Of a stretch of 53,593 nt of DNA, positions 45,433 through 53,593 are shown in pieces (positions within the stretch are counted from its first letter, which is position 1; every line of letters starts with the position of its first letter). The position numbers and the translations under genes are program-made. A model generated the notes under the pieces. That model saw only the letters and a list, made by a program, of their open reading frames with translations. It searched no databases and was not told the DNA's origin. The DNA is from Pseudomonadota bacterium (GTDB lineage Bacteria; Myxococcota; Myxococcia; Myxococcales; Myxococcaceae), in NCBI GenBank assembly GCA_023426545.1, contig JAFAAN010000091.1, positions 1 to 53,593 on the forward strand, in the 5' to 3' direction.

Positions 45433-47063
45433 CGTTCGCGAGGGGGGCGTTCGCACTGCTGGCGGGGGGACTGGTGGCGGTGGGAGGCGGCTGTGCACAC
45501 GCGCCTCCCCGGGTGTCCCCGGAGCTCAGCGCGCGGCTGGACGCGGAGCCGGGCACGTGGCTGTCCGGCAGCGCGGCGGGCCTGTCGCGCCGGGCCGTGC
45601 TCAACAACAAGGACTTCATCTGGGGGCTGGCCTTCGCGCCGCGGGGCAGCCGGGTGGCGTACTCGCGCCTGGGCAGCAAGTCCTACTTCCTCTCCGTCTG
45701 GGAGCTGGGCTCCGCCAAGCCAGCGATGCTGGCGGACCCGGCCATCAACCCCTACGAGTTCGACGTGGAGGGCGTGGCCTTCTCGCCGGATGGCGCGCTG
45801 GTGGCCACCGCGGGCAAGGACGGCGTGGTGCGCCTCTTCGACGCGGCCACCGGCGCGCTCAAGGGCGAGCGCCGCACCGAGGAGCCGCTGTCCGTCGTGG
45901 CCTTCCACCCGGAAGGTCAGTGGCTGGCGGTGGGCAGCTACAAGGGCCTGGTCACGGTGCTGTCCGCGCCCGCGCTGGAGTACGCCTCCGAGGAGCGCGG
46001 GCACGTGGGCACGGTGAGCGCGCTGGCCTTCGCGCCGGACGGGACGCTGTACTCCGGCGGCTGGGACAAGCACGTGCGCGCGTGGCGCACCGCTGTCGAG
46101 GCGCTGCGGCCCGGGCAGGCGCGCATGCGCTTCGAGCGGCGCGCCGGCTCGGTGGTGCTGGGGGGCACGGTGAACGACAAGGCGCCCCTGTCCTTCGCGC
46201 TGGACGCGCGCGCGCCCGCCCTGGTCGTCACCAGCGAGGCGGCCGCCGCGGCGGGCATCGACGTGCCCTTCCTCCAGGAGACGCTCGACGTGCCGGGGCC
46301 GATGGGCACCATCGCCGCGCGGCTGGCGCGGGCGCAGGCGCTGCGCTTCAAGTCCATGCGCCTGGAGGGCGTGGACATCGCCGTCTGCGACGCGTGCGTG
46401 CCGCAGGGCACCCAGGGCGTGCTGGGCGCGCCCTTCTCCGAGCGCGTGGCGGTGGCCTTCGACGAAGTCACCGAGGAGGCCGTGCTCACGCTGAAGGGCG
46501 GCCCGTCCGAGGACGCGCCCGCCGTCGAGGCGCTGGTGCTCGTGCGGGGCTCGGACTTCGCCTTCCCGGCCTTCGTCAGCGACGTCACCGTGGACGCGCG
46601 CGGCCAGCGGCTGGGCGTGGGCCTGTCGGAGCAGAAGCCGGAGCGTGACCGCGCGGTGTACGAGCGCGAGCGCAAGGGCGTGGACGAGCCGCGGGGCCCC
46701 TTCAACGCGGGCGCCATCGTGGATGCCCGGTCCGGCCAGGTGCTGATGAAGTGGCCGCTGCACCAGGGCGTGGTGGCCACCGCGGCCATCTCTCCGGACG
46801 GGCGCTCGCTGGCCAGCGGTGGTTGGGACAAGCGCGTGTACCTCTTCACCGAGGGCGACGCGGGCGCGCGCGGCGAGCACCGCTTCGACTGGTCCGTGCG
46901 GCGGGTGCGCTTCAGCCCGGACGGGCGCTGGCTGGGTGTGGCCGCGTGGACGCCCCAGGTGGCCAGCCGCGACGGGGACAGCGACCCGGCGGCGGTGCTG
47001 CTGGACGTGGCCTATGAGTCGCCCACCGTGGACGGGCCCGGAGCGAGCGCCGCCGCTCAGTAG
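45429..47063 (+). CDS. WD40 lipoprotein with embedded degenerate retropepsin-like domain
   Basis: 544 residues; the start overlaps the preceding stop by 4 bases. The signal peptide ends in VGGGC (Cys22). WD40-type blades occur at about 55-235 and 425-520 (SPDG motifs, GGWDK twice). Residues about 237-356 do not fit blades. They look like a clan AA aspartic protease half: a strand, FALDAR where FLLDTG is expected (Asp259), then later GVLGAPF, the hydrophobic-hydrophobic-Gly element. DTG is altered to DAR, so activity is doubtful. The protein should face the periplasm. Its coupling to the LpoA-like lipoprotein suggests a shared role at the cell wall. Confidence 0.78.
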   Translation: MTFARGAFALLAGGLVAVGGGCAHAPPRVSPELSARLDAEPGTWLSGSAAGLSRRAVLNNKDFIWGLAFAPRGSRVAYSRLGSKSYFLSVWELGSAKPAMLADPAINPYEFDVEGVAFSPDGALVATAGKDGVVRLFDAATGALKGERRTEEPLSVVAFHPEGQWLAVGSYKGLVTVLSAPALEYASEERGHVGTVSALAFAPDGTLYSGGWDKHVRAWRTAVEALRPGQARMRFERRAGSVVLGGTVNDKAPLSFALDARAPALVVTSEAAAAAGIDVPFLQETLDVPGPMGTIAARLARAQALRFKSMRLEGVDIAVCDACVPQGTQGVLGAPFSERVAVAFDEVTEEAVLTLKGGPSEDAPAVEALVLVRGSDFAFPAFVSDVTVDARGQRLGVGLSEQKPERDRAVYERERKGVDEPRGPFNAGAIVDARSGQVLMKWPLHQGVVATAAISPDGRSLASGGWDKRVYLFTEGDAGARGEHRFDWSVRRVRFSPDGRWLGVAAWTPQVASRDGDSDPAAVLLDVAYESPTVDGPGASAAAQ

Positions 47064-47752
47064 TTGAGGTGGACGTCGCCCGCGGGCATGCCCAGCGCCT
47101 GGAGCGTCCTCCTCACCCCCTGCACCATCTCCTTCTGCCCGCAGAGGAAGGCCACCGCGGAGGGGCGCAGCGGCCCTTCACCCAGGTGGGCCTGCACGTA
47201 GCCGGTGAGTCCCTGCCAGCCGCTGGCGCCCGGCTGGCTGACGGTGCGCACCACCTGTACGCCGCCGGCCTCCCACTCGTGCAGCTCGTCCGCGTAGGCG
47301 AAGGCCCCCGGCGTGCGCGCGCCGAAGTAGAGCGTCACCTGCCCGTAGGCCCCGCGCTCGCGCTGGATGCTGGTGATGACGGAGCGGATGGCGGAGATGC
47401 CGGAGCCGGTGGCGAACAGCAGCACGTCGTGGCCGCGCGCGCGCTCCAGCGGGAAGCCCCGGCCCTCCGGCCGCGACACCTCGACGCGGGCCCCCGGGGG
47501 CAGGCCGATGAGCGCGTCGGGCAGGGGGCTACCGTCCTTGAGGAGGAACTCCCACCGCGTCCCCCGGGGACCGGGCGGGGAGGCGATGGCGAAGAGGCCC
47601 TGTCCCACGCCGGGCAGGCGGAGATGCACATACTGTCCGGGCCGCTCGTGGGTGCCGGCCAGGGGCGTGCCCTGCACGTCGAGCACGAAGTCGGTGAGCC
47701 CGTCGGCGGCGGGGGTGCATTCGGTGACGGTGGCCGGGTGCCAGTCGGGCAT
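47057..47752 (-). CDS. Ferredoxin-NADP reductase-like flavoprotein
   Basis: 231 residues. A flavin-binding barrel (about 5-100, with RPGQYVHLRLPG) and an NAD(P)-binding half (LLFATGSGISAIRS; CGQKEMV near the end) follow the FNR layout. The FAD-binding R-x-Y-S is replaced by GLFAIAS, so cofactor affinity may differ. There is no iron-sulfur domain, so it needs a separate partner. It converges with the WD40 gene with a 7-base overlap and is divergent from the GT51-like gene across 54 bases. Confidence 0.8.
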   Translation of the reverse strand: MPDWHPATVTECTPAADGLTDFVLDVQGTPLAGTHERPGQYVHLRLPGVGQGLFAIASPPGPRGTRWEFLLKDGSPLPDALIGLPPGARVEVSRPEGRGFPLERARGHDVLLFATGSGISAIRSVITSIQRERGAYGQVTLYFGARTPGAFAYADELHEWEAGGVQVVRTVSQPGASGWQGLTGYVQAHLGEGPLRPSAVAFLCGQKEMVQGVRRTLQALGMPAGDVHLNY

Positions 47753-47806
47753 GTCGCGGTTCTAACCCACGCGCCGCTCGCGTGCCGCCCCTGGTAGCCT
47801 GGGGGG

Positions 47807-48577
47807 GTGAAGAGTCTGCTCTGGGTAATCCTGTTCGTGCTCGGCCTGGCCGGCGTGGTGATTCCGCTGACGTACCTCTACACGGCGAGCAAGCTGCCGC
47901 CGCTGGAGAGCGAGTTCGATGTGGAGAAGCAGCTCAAGCACAGCATCGAAGGCGAGCGGATGAGCCTGCGGGCGGGGCAGTACGAGCGCAACCCGCGCCC
48001 CATCACCTTCGTGCGGCCGGACTTCTCCAAGCTGCCCAAGGACCTGGTGGCCCTCTACATCCGGCACATGGAGTGCCCGCGCTACTTCCAGACGCCGCGC
48101 GAGGACGGCCCCGCGTGGACCTGGCGCCTCTTCCTGGGCGCCACCGTGGGCACGGCGCCGCCGGGTGATGGCGCCTGTGAGCGCATCCTGGCCATGCGCA
48201 TCGCGGACGCGCTGGGCATCAAGGGCACGCGCGAGCAGTCCGTGGCCGCCCACCGCATCCACACCTTCATGCAGAAGGACCAGCTCATCGCGTATGACCT
48301 GGCCACCATCTACTTCGAGCGCGGCATCGTCGGCGTGGAGGACGCGGCGCTGAAGCTCTTCGGCCGGGAGTTGAGCGAGCTGAAGCTGGAGGAGCTCGCC
48401 GAGCTGCAGCTCGCCCTGCCGCCGTACCACGACTACTTCGGCATCAAGCTCTGCAAGAACCCCACGGTGCTGCGGCAGAACCGCAACATCCTGCTGGAGG
48501 ACCTCGCGGGCTGGCGGCTGGTGAGCGAGGACCGCGCCCGCAACGCCATGGCGCAGCCGCTGGCCTGCACGCGCTGA
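47807..48577 (+). CDS. Divergent GT51 (transglycosylase)-like membrane protein
   Basis: 256 residues from a GTG, with one N-terminal membrane helix (about 5-27). The second half follows the GT51 fold closely: KDQLIAYDLATIYFERG, then GVEDAALKLFG and LEELAELQLALPP-x2-DYFG. The catalytic region is poor: EDRRF is replaced by ECPRYF (Glu89), and the GGSTITQQ loop is missing. It is shorter than MtgA-type enzymes by little, but its activity is questionable. It may be a regulator of peptidoglycan synthesis. Convergent with the kinase gene at 48584 (6-base gap). Confidence 0.72.
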   Translation: MKSLLWVILFVLGLAGVVIPLTYLYTASKLPPLESEFDVEKQLKHSIEGERMSLRAGQYERNPRPITFVRPDFSKLPKDLVALYIRHMECPRYFQTPREDGPAWTWRLFLGATVGTAPPGDGACERILAMRIADALGIKGTREQSVAAHRIHTFMQKDQLIAYDLATIYFERGIVGVEDAALKLFGRELSELKLEELAELQLALPPYHDYFGIKLCKNPTVLRQNRNILLEDLAGWRLVSEDRARNAMAQPLACTR

Positions 48578-48583
48578 GCGGCG

Positions 48584-50353
48584 CTAGCGAATCATCCCCG
48601 CCACGCCCGTCACCTTCTTGAGCAGGTCGATGCGGGCGGGGGCGCTGGTGTCGGCCCGGGCGTCATCGCGGTACTTCGCCAGCAGGTTGCGCGCGGCGTT
48701 CGCCTTGGGCGCGTCCAGCTTCCCGGACGTCTCCAGCCGGTCGACCCGGCGCTCCAGCCGGTCGATGCTCTGGAGGATGTCCTCCAGGCTGGGCGCCGAC
48801 GCCCGCATGGGGCGGGGCGGCGCGACGGGGGCGTCGGCCTCGGGACGCGCCCGCACGGCCTTCGCGCGCGGGCCTCCCGTGGCGTCGGCATCAGCCGGCG
48901 CGGCGGCGACCAGCGGCTGGAGCAGCACAGCCTCCTCCGGGGACGCCTGAGGCTCGGCGGGCGCAGGGGCAGGCGTGGCCACCTCGGCCTGCGCCGGAGG
49001 CTCGGGCGGCGAGGGCGCGGCCTCGGCCCGCTCCGGGGCGTCCTGGGGTACGGCCGCCACGGGCGCGGCGCCGCTCGAACCCCGGATGATGATGGCCGCG
49101 GCGCCCGTGAGCAGCACGCCGGCGAAGGCCAGCGCCGCCACCAGCGGCAGGTGCTTGCGCAGCGGGCCCTGCTGGACGCCCGCGGCGCGCAGCTCCTGGG
49201 ACGTCGGCTCCGCGCTCAGCTCCGGGGGCACCGGCACTGGCGTGGTGGGGCGCCGCGAGTCCGCCTCCGCCGCGGCGATGGGCTTCTCGAAGCCAGGGGC
49301 CGGGGCGCTGGGGTTGGAGCGCGTGGAGGCCCGGAGGGTGCGCCGCAGCTTGTGCAGCTGCTGCCGCAGCGCGTCCGCGGAGTTGGGCCGCGTCTCCGGG
49401 TCCTTGGTGAGCATCTGCAGGATGAAGGCGTCCAGCGCGGGCGGCAAATCGGAGACGAACTCCGAGGGGCGGGGCGGCCGCGCCTCCACGTGCTTCATCA
49501 GCAGGTCCACCGGTGAGCTGCCCACGAAGGGGAGCCGGCCGGTGACGATTTCGAAGGTGACGACGCCCAGGGCGTAGAGGTCCGTCATGGGCCCCACTTC
49601 CTGGCCGCGCGCCTGCTCCGGCGCCATGTACTCCGGCGTGCCCACCACCATGTCCGTGCGCGTCTGCGCGGTGCGGCCGGTGGGGCCCTGGCCCCGCTTG
49701 GCGAGCCCGAAGTCCAGCACCTTCACGTAGCGCGAGCCGTCCGGCTGCTGCACCAGGAAGATGTTGCTCGGCTTGAGGTCGCGGTGCACCACGCCCGCGC
49801 CGTGCGCGGCGGCCAGCGCGGCGAGCACCTCGTCGAGCAGCGCCAGCGCCTCCTGCACCGGCAGCCGGTTCTTCTCCGTCAGCACCGCGTCGAGCGCCTG
49901 GCCCTCCAGGTACTCCATGACGATGTACTGCCGGCCGTCCGGCACCTGGCCGAAGCCGAAGATGTCGATGATGCCCCGGTGGCGGATGGCGTTGACGGCG
50001 CGGGCCTCCGCGAGCAGCCGCTCCACCTGCTCGGTGGAGTGGGCCAGCTCCGGCCGCAGCACCTTCACCGCCACGCGCTTGCCGATGAGCGGCTGGATGC
50101 CTTCGTACACCAGCCCCATGCCGCCCACGCCGATGCGCGAGCGCAGCTCGTACTCACCCAGCTTGAGGCCGATGAGCGGGTCCTTCTGCGAGGCCGCGGC
50201 CGACGGCTCCGAGGGCTGCACCACCACGTTGGGCTCCTCTCCGCGCGGGGGCACGTCGAACGACGTCAGCACCACCGTCCCATCGCGGGGGCACACGGCG
50301 GTGTCGGGAGGTACGGCCAGGCCGCAGGTATCGCAGATCAACTCGGAAGCCAT
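48584..50353 (-). CDS. Membrane Ser/Thr protein kinase with zinc-ribbon-like start
   Basis: 589 residues. The N-terminus has CDTC and CPRDG, a zinc-ribbon-like start common in myxobacterial kinases. The kinase domain (about 67-335) is complete: IGVGGMG, Lys97 (VAVK), HRDLKPSN with Asp192, DFG with Asp214 and GTPEYMAPE. A membrane helix lies at about 402-424. The outer part is Pro/Ala-rich with a coiled coil near the end. It should be an active transmembrane kinase. The promoter is probably in the 131-base gap upstream. Confidence 0.93.
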   Translation of the reverse strand: MASELICDTCGLAVPPDTAVCPRDGTVVLTSFDVPPRGEEPNVVVQPSEPSAAASQKDPLIGLKLGEYELRSRIGVGGMGLVYEGIQPLIGKRVAVKVLRPELAHSTEQVERLLAEARAVNAIRHRGIIDIFGFGQVPDGRQYIVMEYLEGQALDAVLTEKNRLPVQEALALLDEVLAALAAAHGAGVVHRDLKPSNIFLVQQPDGSRYVKVLDFGLAKRGQGPTGRTAQTRTDMVVGTPEYMAPEQARGQEVGPMTDLYALGVVTFEIVTGRLPFVGSSPVDLLMKHVEARPPRPSEFVSDLPPALDAFILQMLTKDPETRPNSADALRQQLHKLRRTLRASTRSNPSAPAPGFEKPIAAAEADSRRPTTPVPVPPELSAEPTSQELRAAGVQQGPLRKHLPLVAALAFAGVLLTGAAAIIIRGSSGAAPVAAVPQDAPERAEAAPSPPEPPAQAEVATPAPAPAEPQASPEEAVLLQPLVAAAPADADATGGPRAKAVRARPEADAPVAPPRPMRASAPSLEDILQSIDRLERRVDRLETSGKLDAPKANAARNLLAKYRDDARADTSAPARIDLLKKVTGVAGMIR

Positions 50354-50410
50354 CTCAAACCGGGAAGCAGCGTAGCAGGAGGACCCGGGTGGGGCGATGT
50401 GCTCTGGCCA

Positions 50411-50466
50411 GGAGTGCCTGTCGGGCGGTCAGGCGCAGCACGCCGCTTCCCCCCGGCAGGCACTCC
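50411..50466 (-). terminator. Long terminator-like hairpin after the Gly-rich lipoprotein
   Basis: GGAGTGCCTG-T-CGGG and CCCG-G-CAGGCACTCC pair over 15 bases with one G-U wobble; the loop is 26 bases. It lies 18 bases past the stop of the Gly-rich gene on the - strand. No T tract follows. Its position between two co-directional genes fits termination, but an RNA structural role is possible. Confidence 0.6.
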
Positions 50467-50484
50467 AACGTCGGACAGCGGACG

Positions 50485-52128
50485 CTATGGGTTGGGTGTG
50501 GTGCAGTCGGCTTCGGTCAGGCGCGCGCCTTCGCTTCCTCCCTCTCCGGGACCCGTGCCGCCCTCTCCACCCGGACCGACCTGGAAGGTGACGCCGCTGT
50601 TCGCGATACGAACCGTGGAGCCCTGTCCACACCAGACGCCTACCGAGGGCCCGCCCCCACCACCGCCCCCACCGCCGCCGGGTCCGCCGCTGCCGCCTGG
50701 ACCGCCAGGGCCGCCCGAACCACCCGTGGTCCGGTAGAGCGTCCCGTTGCTTCGGGTAACGCGTCCGCCAATGCCGCCCAGGCCGCCTTCTCCTCCGGTG
50801 CCGCCCGGGCCGCCAGCGCCGCCCTCACCACCCGGGCCGCCGCCGAGCGTGCGCAGCACGCTTCCGTCCTCCACGGACGTGTCGGAGCCGATGAGCAGCA
50901 GCGAGATGGAGGCACCGCCTCCGCCGCCACCCTGGCCGCCCGTGCCACCACAGCCGCCCGTGCCACCCGCGCCACTTCCGCCGCCGGCGGCGACGCTCAC
51001 GCCAGAGATGAGGCAGGTCCCACCCGAGCCGCCGCCACCGCCACCGAAGCCCGGCGTTCCGTCACTGCCCGGCTCGCCGGATTGGTCGGCGGTCCAGGTC
51101 TCCTTCTGGAGTTGGCCACGTCCCGAGCCGCCGCCGCCAGGCGTGCCGGGGCCTCCATCCGCGCCGCCCAGGCCGGGGAAGCCCGGGTCCGGGTTGCAGA
51201 TGCACTCGCCGCCCGAGCATGCGGTGCCCGCCGTCATGCCGCCCGCGCCGCCCGCGCCGCCCAACTCGCCAGGGCCGCCCGTGCCGCCATCCAGTCCCGC
51301 GCTGCCCGGCGCGCCGCCCAGCATGCCCGCGCCGCCCGTGGGCTCGCTCCCATCCGGGCAGGTGATGGGGACCGGCCGGCCGCCCTCGCCGATGTCGGAG
51401 CTGTCGACGCCGCCGTCCTGACCCGCGCCGCCCGCAGGGCCCTCGGTGCCCGCGCCTCCCGGCAGCCCCGCGCTGCCCTGTCCACCCATGCCCGCGGCCA
51501 GGGTGACGTGGCGCAGGCGGACGCCGGAGGAGTCCACCATGCGCATCGCGATGGACGGCTCTCCATGGCCCGCCGCGCTGGCCGCGCTCACCTGCACGTA
51601 CTCCATGACCACGCCGGCATCCTGAAGGCCGCGCACCGTCAGCCCCAGGGTGCCGGCATCGACCACCGCCAGGCGGTCCGCGCTGCGGCGCCAGCCGCCG
51701 CTGCGCCCGGCATAGCCACCGTGCAGCGACACGGGCACGTCCAGCACCAGGTCCGCCTCGTCGTAGGCGCCACCGGCCAGGAACAGGTGGCGCGCGCCAC
51801 CGTCCGTCTCGCGCACCATCGCCAGCGCCCGCCCCACGGTGCGCAGCGGCGCCGTCCGTGTGCCGGTGCCCGCGTCGTCATCGCCGTCCACCGGGTCGAT
51901 GAAGAGGCCCGCGTCCGCCTGTCCATCCACGCCGTCGCAGTCGGTGTCGGCGAAGGCGTCATCGGGCAGGTCCAAGCCGGGGACGGGCGTGCAGGGCGGG
52001 ACCTCGGGCTCACAGCGCCCCTCGTCGCTGCAGCGCCGCCTCGCGCCGTCGAAGTCGAAGCACCCGCCAACGGCGAGCATCGTCGCGAGCGCCATGCCCG
52101 TGGCGCCGAGCATCTGGGTCTTCCGCAT
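50485..52128 (-). CDS. Collagen-like Gly-rich lipoprotein
   Basis: 547 residues from the ATG at 52128, with GAGGAG four bases upstream. The signal peptide ends in VGGC (Cys23). Residues about 30-200 include a short Cys-containing head (CSDEGRC, PPCTP) and a beta-helix-like region. From about 210 the protein is mostly Gly-Gly-x and Gly-x-y runs, interrupted by short Cys-bearing islands, ending in GARLTEADC. It resembles the large Gly-rich surface proteins common in myxobacteria, often called PE-PGRS-like. It is likely surface exposed; its function is unknown. Confidence 0.82.
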   Translation of the reverse strand: MRKTQMLGATGMALATMLAVGGCFDFDGARRRCSDEGRCEPEVPPCTPVPGLDLPDDAFADTDCDGVDGQADAGLFIDPVDGDDDAGTGTRTAPLRTVGRALAMVRETDGGARHLFLAGGAYDEADLVLDVPVSLHGGYAGRSGGWRRSADRLAVVDAGTLGLTVRGLQDAGVVMEYVQVSAASAAGHGEPSIAMRMVDSSGVRLRHVTLAAGMGGQGSAGLPGGAGTEGPAGGAGQDGGVDSSDIGEGGRPVPITCPDGSEPTGGAGMLGGAPGSAGLDGGTGGPGELGGAGGAGGMTAGTACSGGECICNPDPGFPGLGGADGGPGTPGGGGSGRGQLQKETWTADQSGEPGSDGTPGFGGGGGGSGGTCLISGVSVAAGGGSGAGGTGGCGGTGGQGGGGGGASISLLLIGSDTSVEDGSVLRTLGGGPGGEGGAGGPGGTGGEGGLGGIGGRVTRSNGTLYRTTGGSGGPGGPGGSGGPGGGGGGGGGGPSVGVWCGQGSTVRIANSGVTFQVGPGGEGGTGPGEGGSEGARLTEADCTTPNP

Positions 52129-52142
52129 GACTCTCCTCGAGT

Positions 52143-53054
52143 TCAAGGCAACGTCCCGGACAGGCCGACCATGCCTCCACCGGGCACCACGGTGGCGGAG
52201 GGCCGCACCGTCGGGGCCTCCTCGCCGGGCAGCAGGAACATCACCACGCCCGTCACCAGCCCCGCCGCGCCCAGCCCGAAGGCCACCCGGCTCACCGTCT
52301 GCGCCCGGCGGCCCGACGCCGCGAGCCGATCCGCGTCACGGAGCGGTTCCCCCGGCGTGCCGCCGGTGTCGAGCCGCGCATACTTGTCACGGGCCTGCAG
52401 GTAGAAGACGGTGCCCACGCCGGCCAGCGCCGCGCCGCCCGCGGCGGGCAGCCACGACCAGCGGCGCAGCGGACGGATGCGCTCGGGCTCCGGCTCCGGG
52501 GTCAGCGGCTTCGCCTCCACCACGGCCGCGGGGGCCGGGGGCGGCTCGGCGGAAGGTGGCGCTGGCGGTGGGCCGCGCAGGGCCGCTTGCGCCACGGGCA
52601 GCACCGCGTCGAGCGACTGGGTGAGCGAGTCCAGCAACTGCTCCTCGCGCACGCCCGGGATGAGGTGCTCGGTGACGAGCGCGCCGTCGCTGGAGGTGTA
52701 GAGGCGCGCGCCGGTGCGGTAGCCGCTGAGCAGCTGGCCCAGCTCCGTCACCAGCACGAGCTCCGTCTTCCCCGCGGCGCCCAGCGCGCGGATGCAGGAG
52801 GCCTCCGTGCGGTTGCAGCGCAGGAGCGGGCGGCGCTTGGCGGCGGACAGCTTGCGGGTGATGTCCTCGATGCGGACCACCACCAGGCCGCGGGCCCGGA
52901 GCTGCTCGGCCACGTGCTCCTGGGCGAACTCGACGACGTGGGAGGGGGCTCCCGCCGCGTCAGGGGGGGCGACCAGGATGGAGAGGGGCGGCGGGGGAGG
53001 CGCGGCGGGCACCTGGGTGGCCAGGGTGAGCGCGGCGAGGAGGGAGATCCACAC
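52143..53054 (-). CDS. Envelope protein with two membrane helices
   Basis: 303 residues from a GTG at 53054; the longer frame is unlikely. A signal peptide (SLLAALTLATQVPAA) precedes a TolB-like alpha-beta domain of about 120 residues. A Pro/Ala linker follows, then two hydrophobic helices (about 200-220 and 255-275) around a polar loop with YARLDTGG. The pattern is common in myxobacterial envelope proteins. Its stop lies 14 bases before the Gly-rich gene start, so they are probably one operon. Confidence 0.78.
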   Translation of the reverse strand: MWISLLAALTLATQVPAAPPPPPLSILVAPPDAAGAPSHVVEFAQEHVAEQLRARGLVVVRIEDITRKLSAAKRRPLLRCNRTEASCIRALGAAGKTELVLVTELGQLLSGYRTGARLYTSSDGALVTEHLIPGVREEQLLDSLTQSLDAVLPVAQAALRGPPPAPPSAEPPPAPAAVVEAKPLTPEPEPERIRPLRRWSWLPAAGGAALAGVGTVFYLQARDKYARLDTGGTPGEPLRDADRLAASGRRAQTVSRVAFGLGAAGLVTGVVMFLLPGEEAPTVRPSATVVPGGGMVGLSGTLP

Positions 53055-53209
53055 GCAATCACTTTCCCCCCGACGGGACCTCCTCGCAAGGTCGGGAATT
53101 GCGGCCCGTGCTTCGAGTGAGTCCTCGCGGGGCACGGAGCGCGTGGTGGGAGGCCGCCCCACCGGCCCGGGGTCGTTTTGGACGCGCCGGGCCGGGAGCG
53201 TGTTTCAGC

Positions 53210-53593
53210 TCAGCGCCGGGGGCGCTCGGACGGCGCCGGGCGAATCTGCGTCTTCTCGGAGCCGCCGCTGGCGTTGTGCGAGCCGCCGGTGTCGTCGTCC
53301 TCGTCGTCCACCGCGGGGGCGGGGCGGGACGGTGGCGGGCGGCGCGCGCCCAGCGCCGGGCGGGCCCCCGTGGCCACGTTGGGCGAGGGCGCACGTGACG
53401 GCGGGGTGAAGGGCGGTGGCCGGCGCGGCGGCACCGTGCGAGGGCCGTCATCCTCCGCGAGCAGGTCCTCGGAGACCTCGACCTTGGCCTCGATGGGCAC
53501 GGCGGTGCGCGTCTCCTCGGGGGCCTCCGCGAAGGGGTTGCGCGTGGGCGGCGGCGTCGCGTCGTCGTCCACGTCCGGCGGCGGGGGCCGGGG
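53210..53593 (-). CDS. Pro/Arg-rich protein, N-terminal part outside window
   Basis: The frame remains open to the right edge; the GTG at 53572 is unlikely to be the real start. The visible 127 codons are low-complexity and rich in Pro, Arg, Ala and Asp, with PPRRPPPF and a DDEDDD run. This looks like the disordered tail of a larger protein such as a signalling or motility adaptor. No domain can be named from this part. Confidence 0.6.
   Translation of the reverse strand, partial: PRPPPPDVDDDATPPPTRNPFAEAPEETRTAVPIEAKVEVSEDLLAEDDGPRTVPPRRPPPFTPPSRAPSPNVATGARPALGARRPPPSRPAPAVDDEDDDTGGSHNASGGSEKTQIRPAPSERPRR

Noticed and set aside
50640..51560. Apparent repeat/CRISPR or IS-like simple sequence
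   Set aside because: This is the codon repetition of the Gly-rich protein; there are no direct repeats with spacers and no terminal inverted repeats.

Overview
The window is high-GC (about 70%), densely coded DNA in which GTG starts and 4-base start/stop overlaps are common. It is rich in hybrid histidine kinases, orphan receivers, Ser/Thr kinases with tail extensions, and lipoproteins. That combination strongly suggests a myxobacterium, most likely family Myxococcaceae (Myxococcus/Corallococcus type). This is inferred from gene style; no rRNA or other marker gene is present. I saw no tRNA, rRNA, CRISPR array, insertion sequence or prophage.

Left part (1-11478, all + strand). A tightly overlapping operon begins outside the window with a poly-HAMP hybrid histidine kinase. 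It continues with a CheR-type methyltransferase, a CheB-type methylesterase domain that lacks its usual serine, a receiver-PAS protein, a winged-helix-like protein and two tiny DUF5985-like membrane proteins. A triple-GAF histidine kinase and a two-gene ABC-2 exporter follow.

Middle (11739-28141). A small lipoprotein combines a CHIPPGN-type domain, an EEPGG repeat linker and a six-cysteine knottin-like tail. Next come a pseudokinase, an AarF/UbiB-type kinase, an orphan receiver, a LuxR-type response regulator and an alpha/beta hydrolase that lost its nucleophile. Then, on the - strand, lie a methyltransferase and a tryptophan-dioxygenase-superfamily enzyme. Upstream of these is a probable four-gene operon: multihaem c-type cytochrome lipoprotein, FIST sensor, hybrid kinase, single-domain receiver. 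A PAS-GAF kinase closes the block.

Right part (28339-53593). A RapA-like SNF2 ATPase is followed by a TadE/TadG/TadE-like trio with a secreted partner. Several unrecognised proteins, an MsbA-type ABC exporter, a possible PD-(D/E)XK-fold protein and DnaJ come next. Then a LppC/LpoA-like lipoprotein gene overlaps a WD40 lipoprotein that carries an embedded retropepsin-like domain. The window ends with a ferredoxin-reductase-like protein, a divergent GT51-like protein, a membrane Ser/Thr kinase, a collagen-like Gly-rich lipoprotein, a small envelope protein and a partial Pro-rich gene.

The common theme is sensing and envelope biology. Several proteins keep a signalling or hydrolase fold but have lost key catalytic residues (CheB-like, pseudokinase, hydrolase, retropepsin-like insert, two receivers). 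The most system-like novelty is the cytochrome-FIST-kinase-receiver operon with its palindromic promoter spacer.
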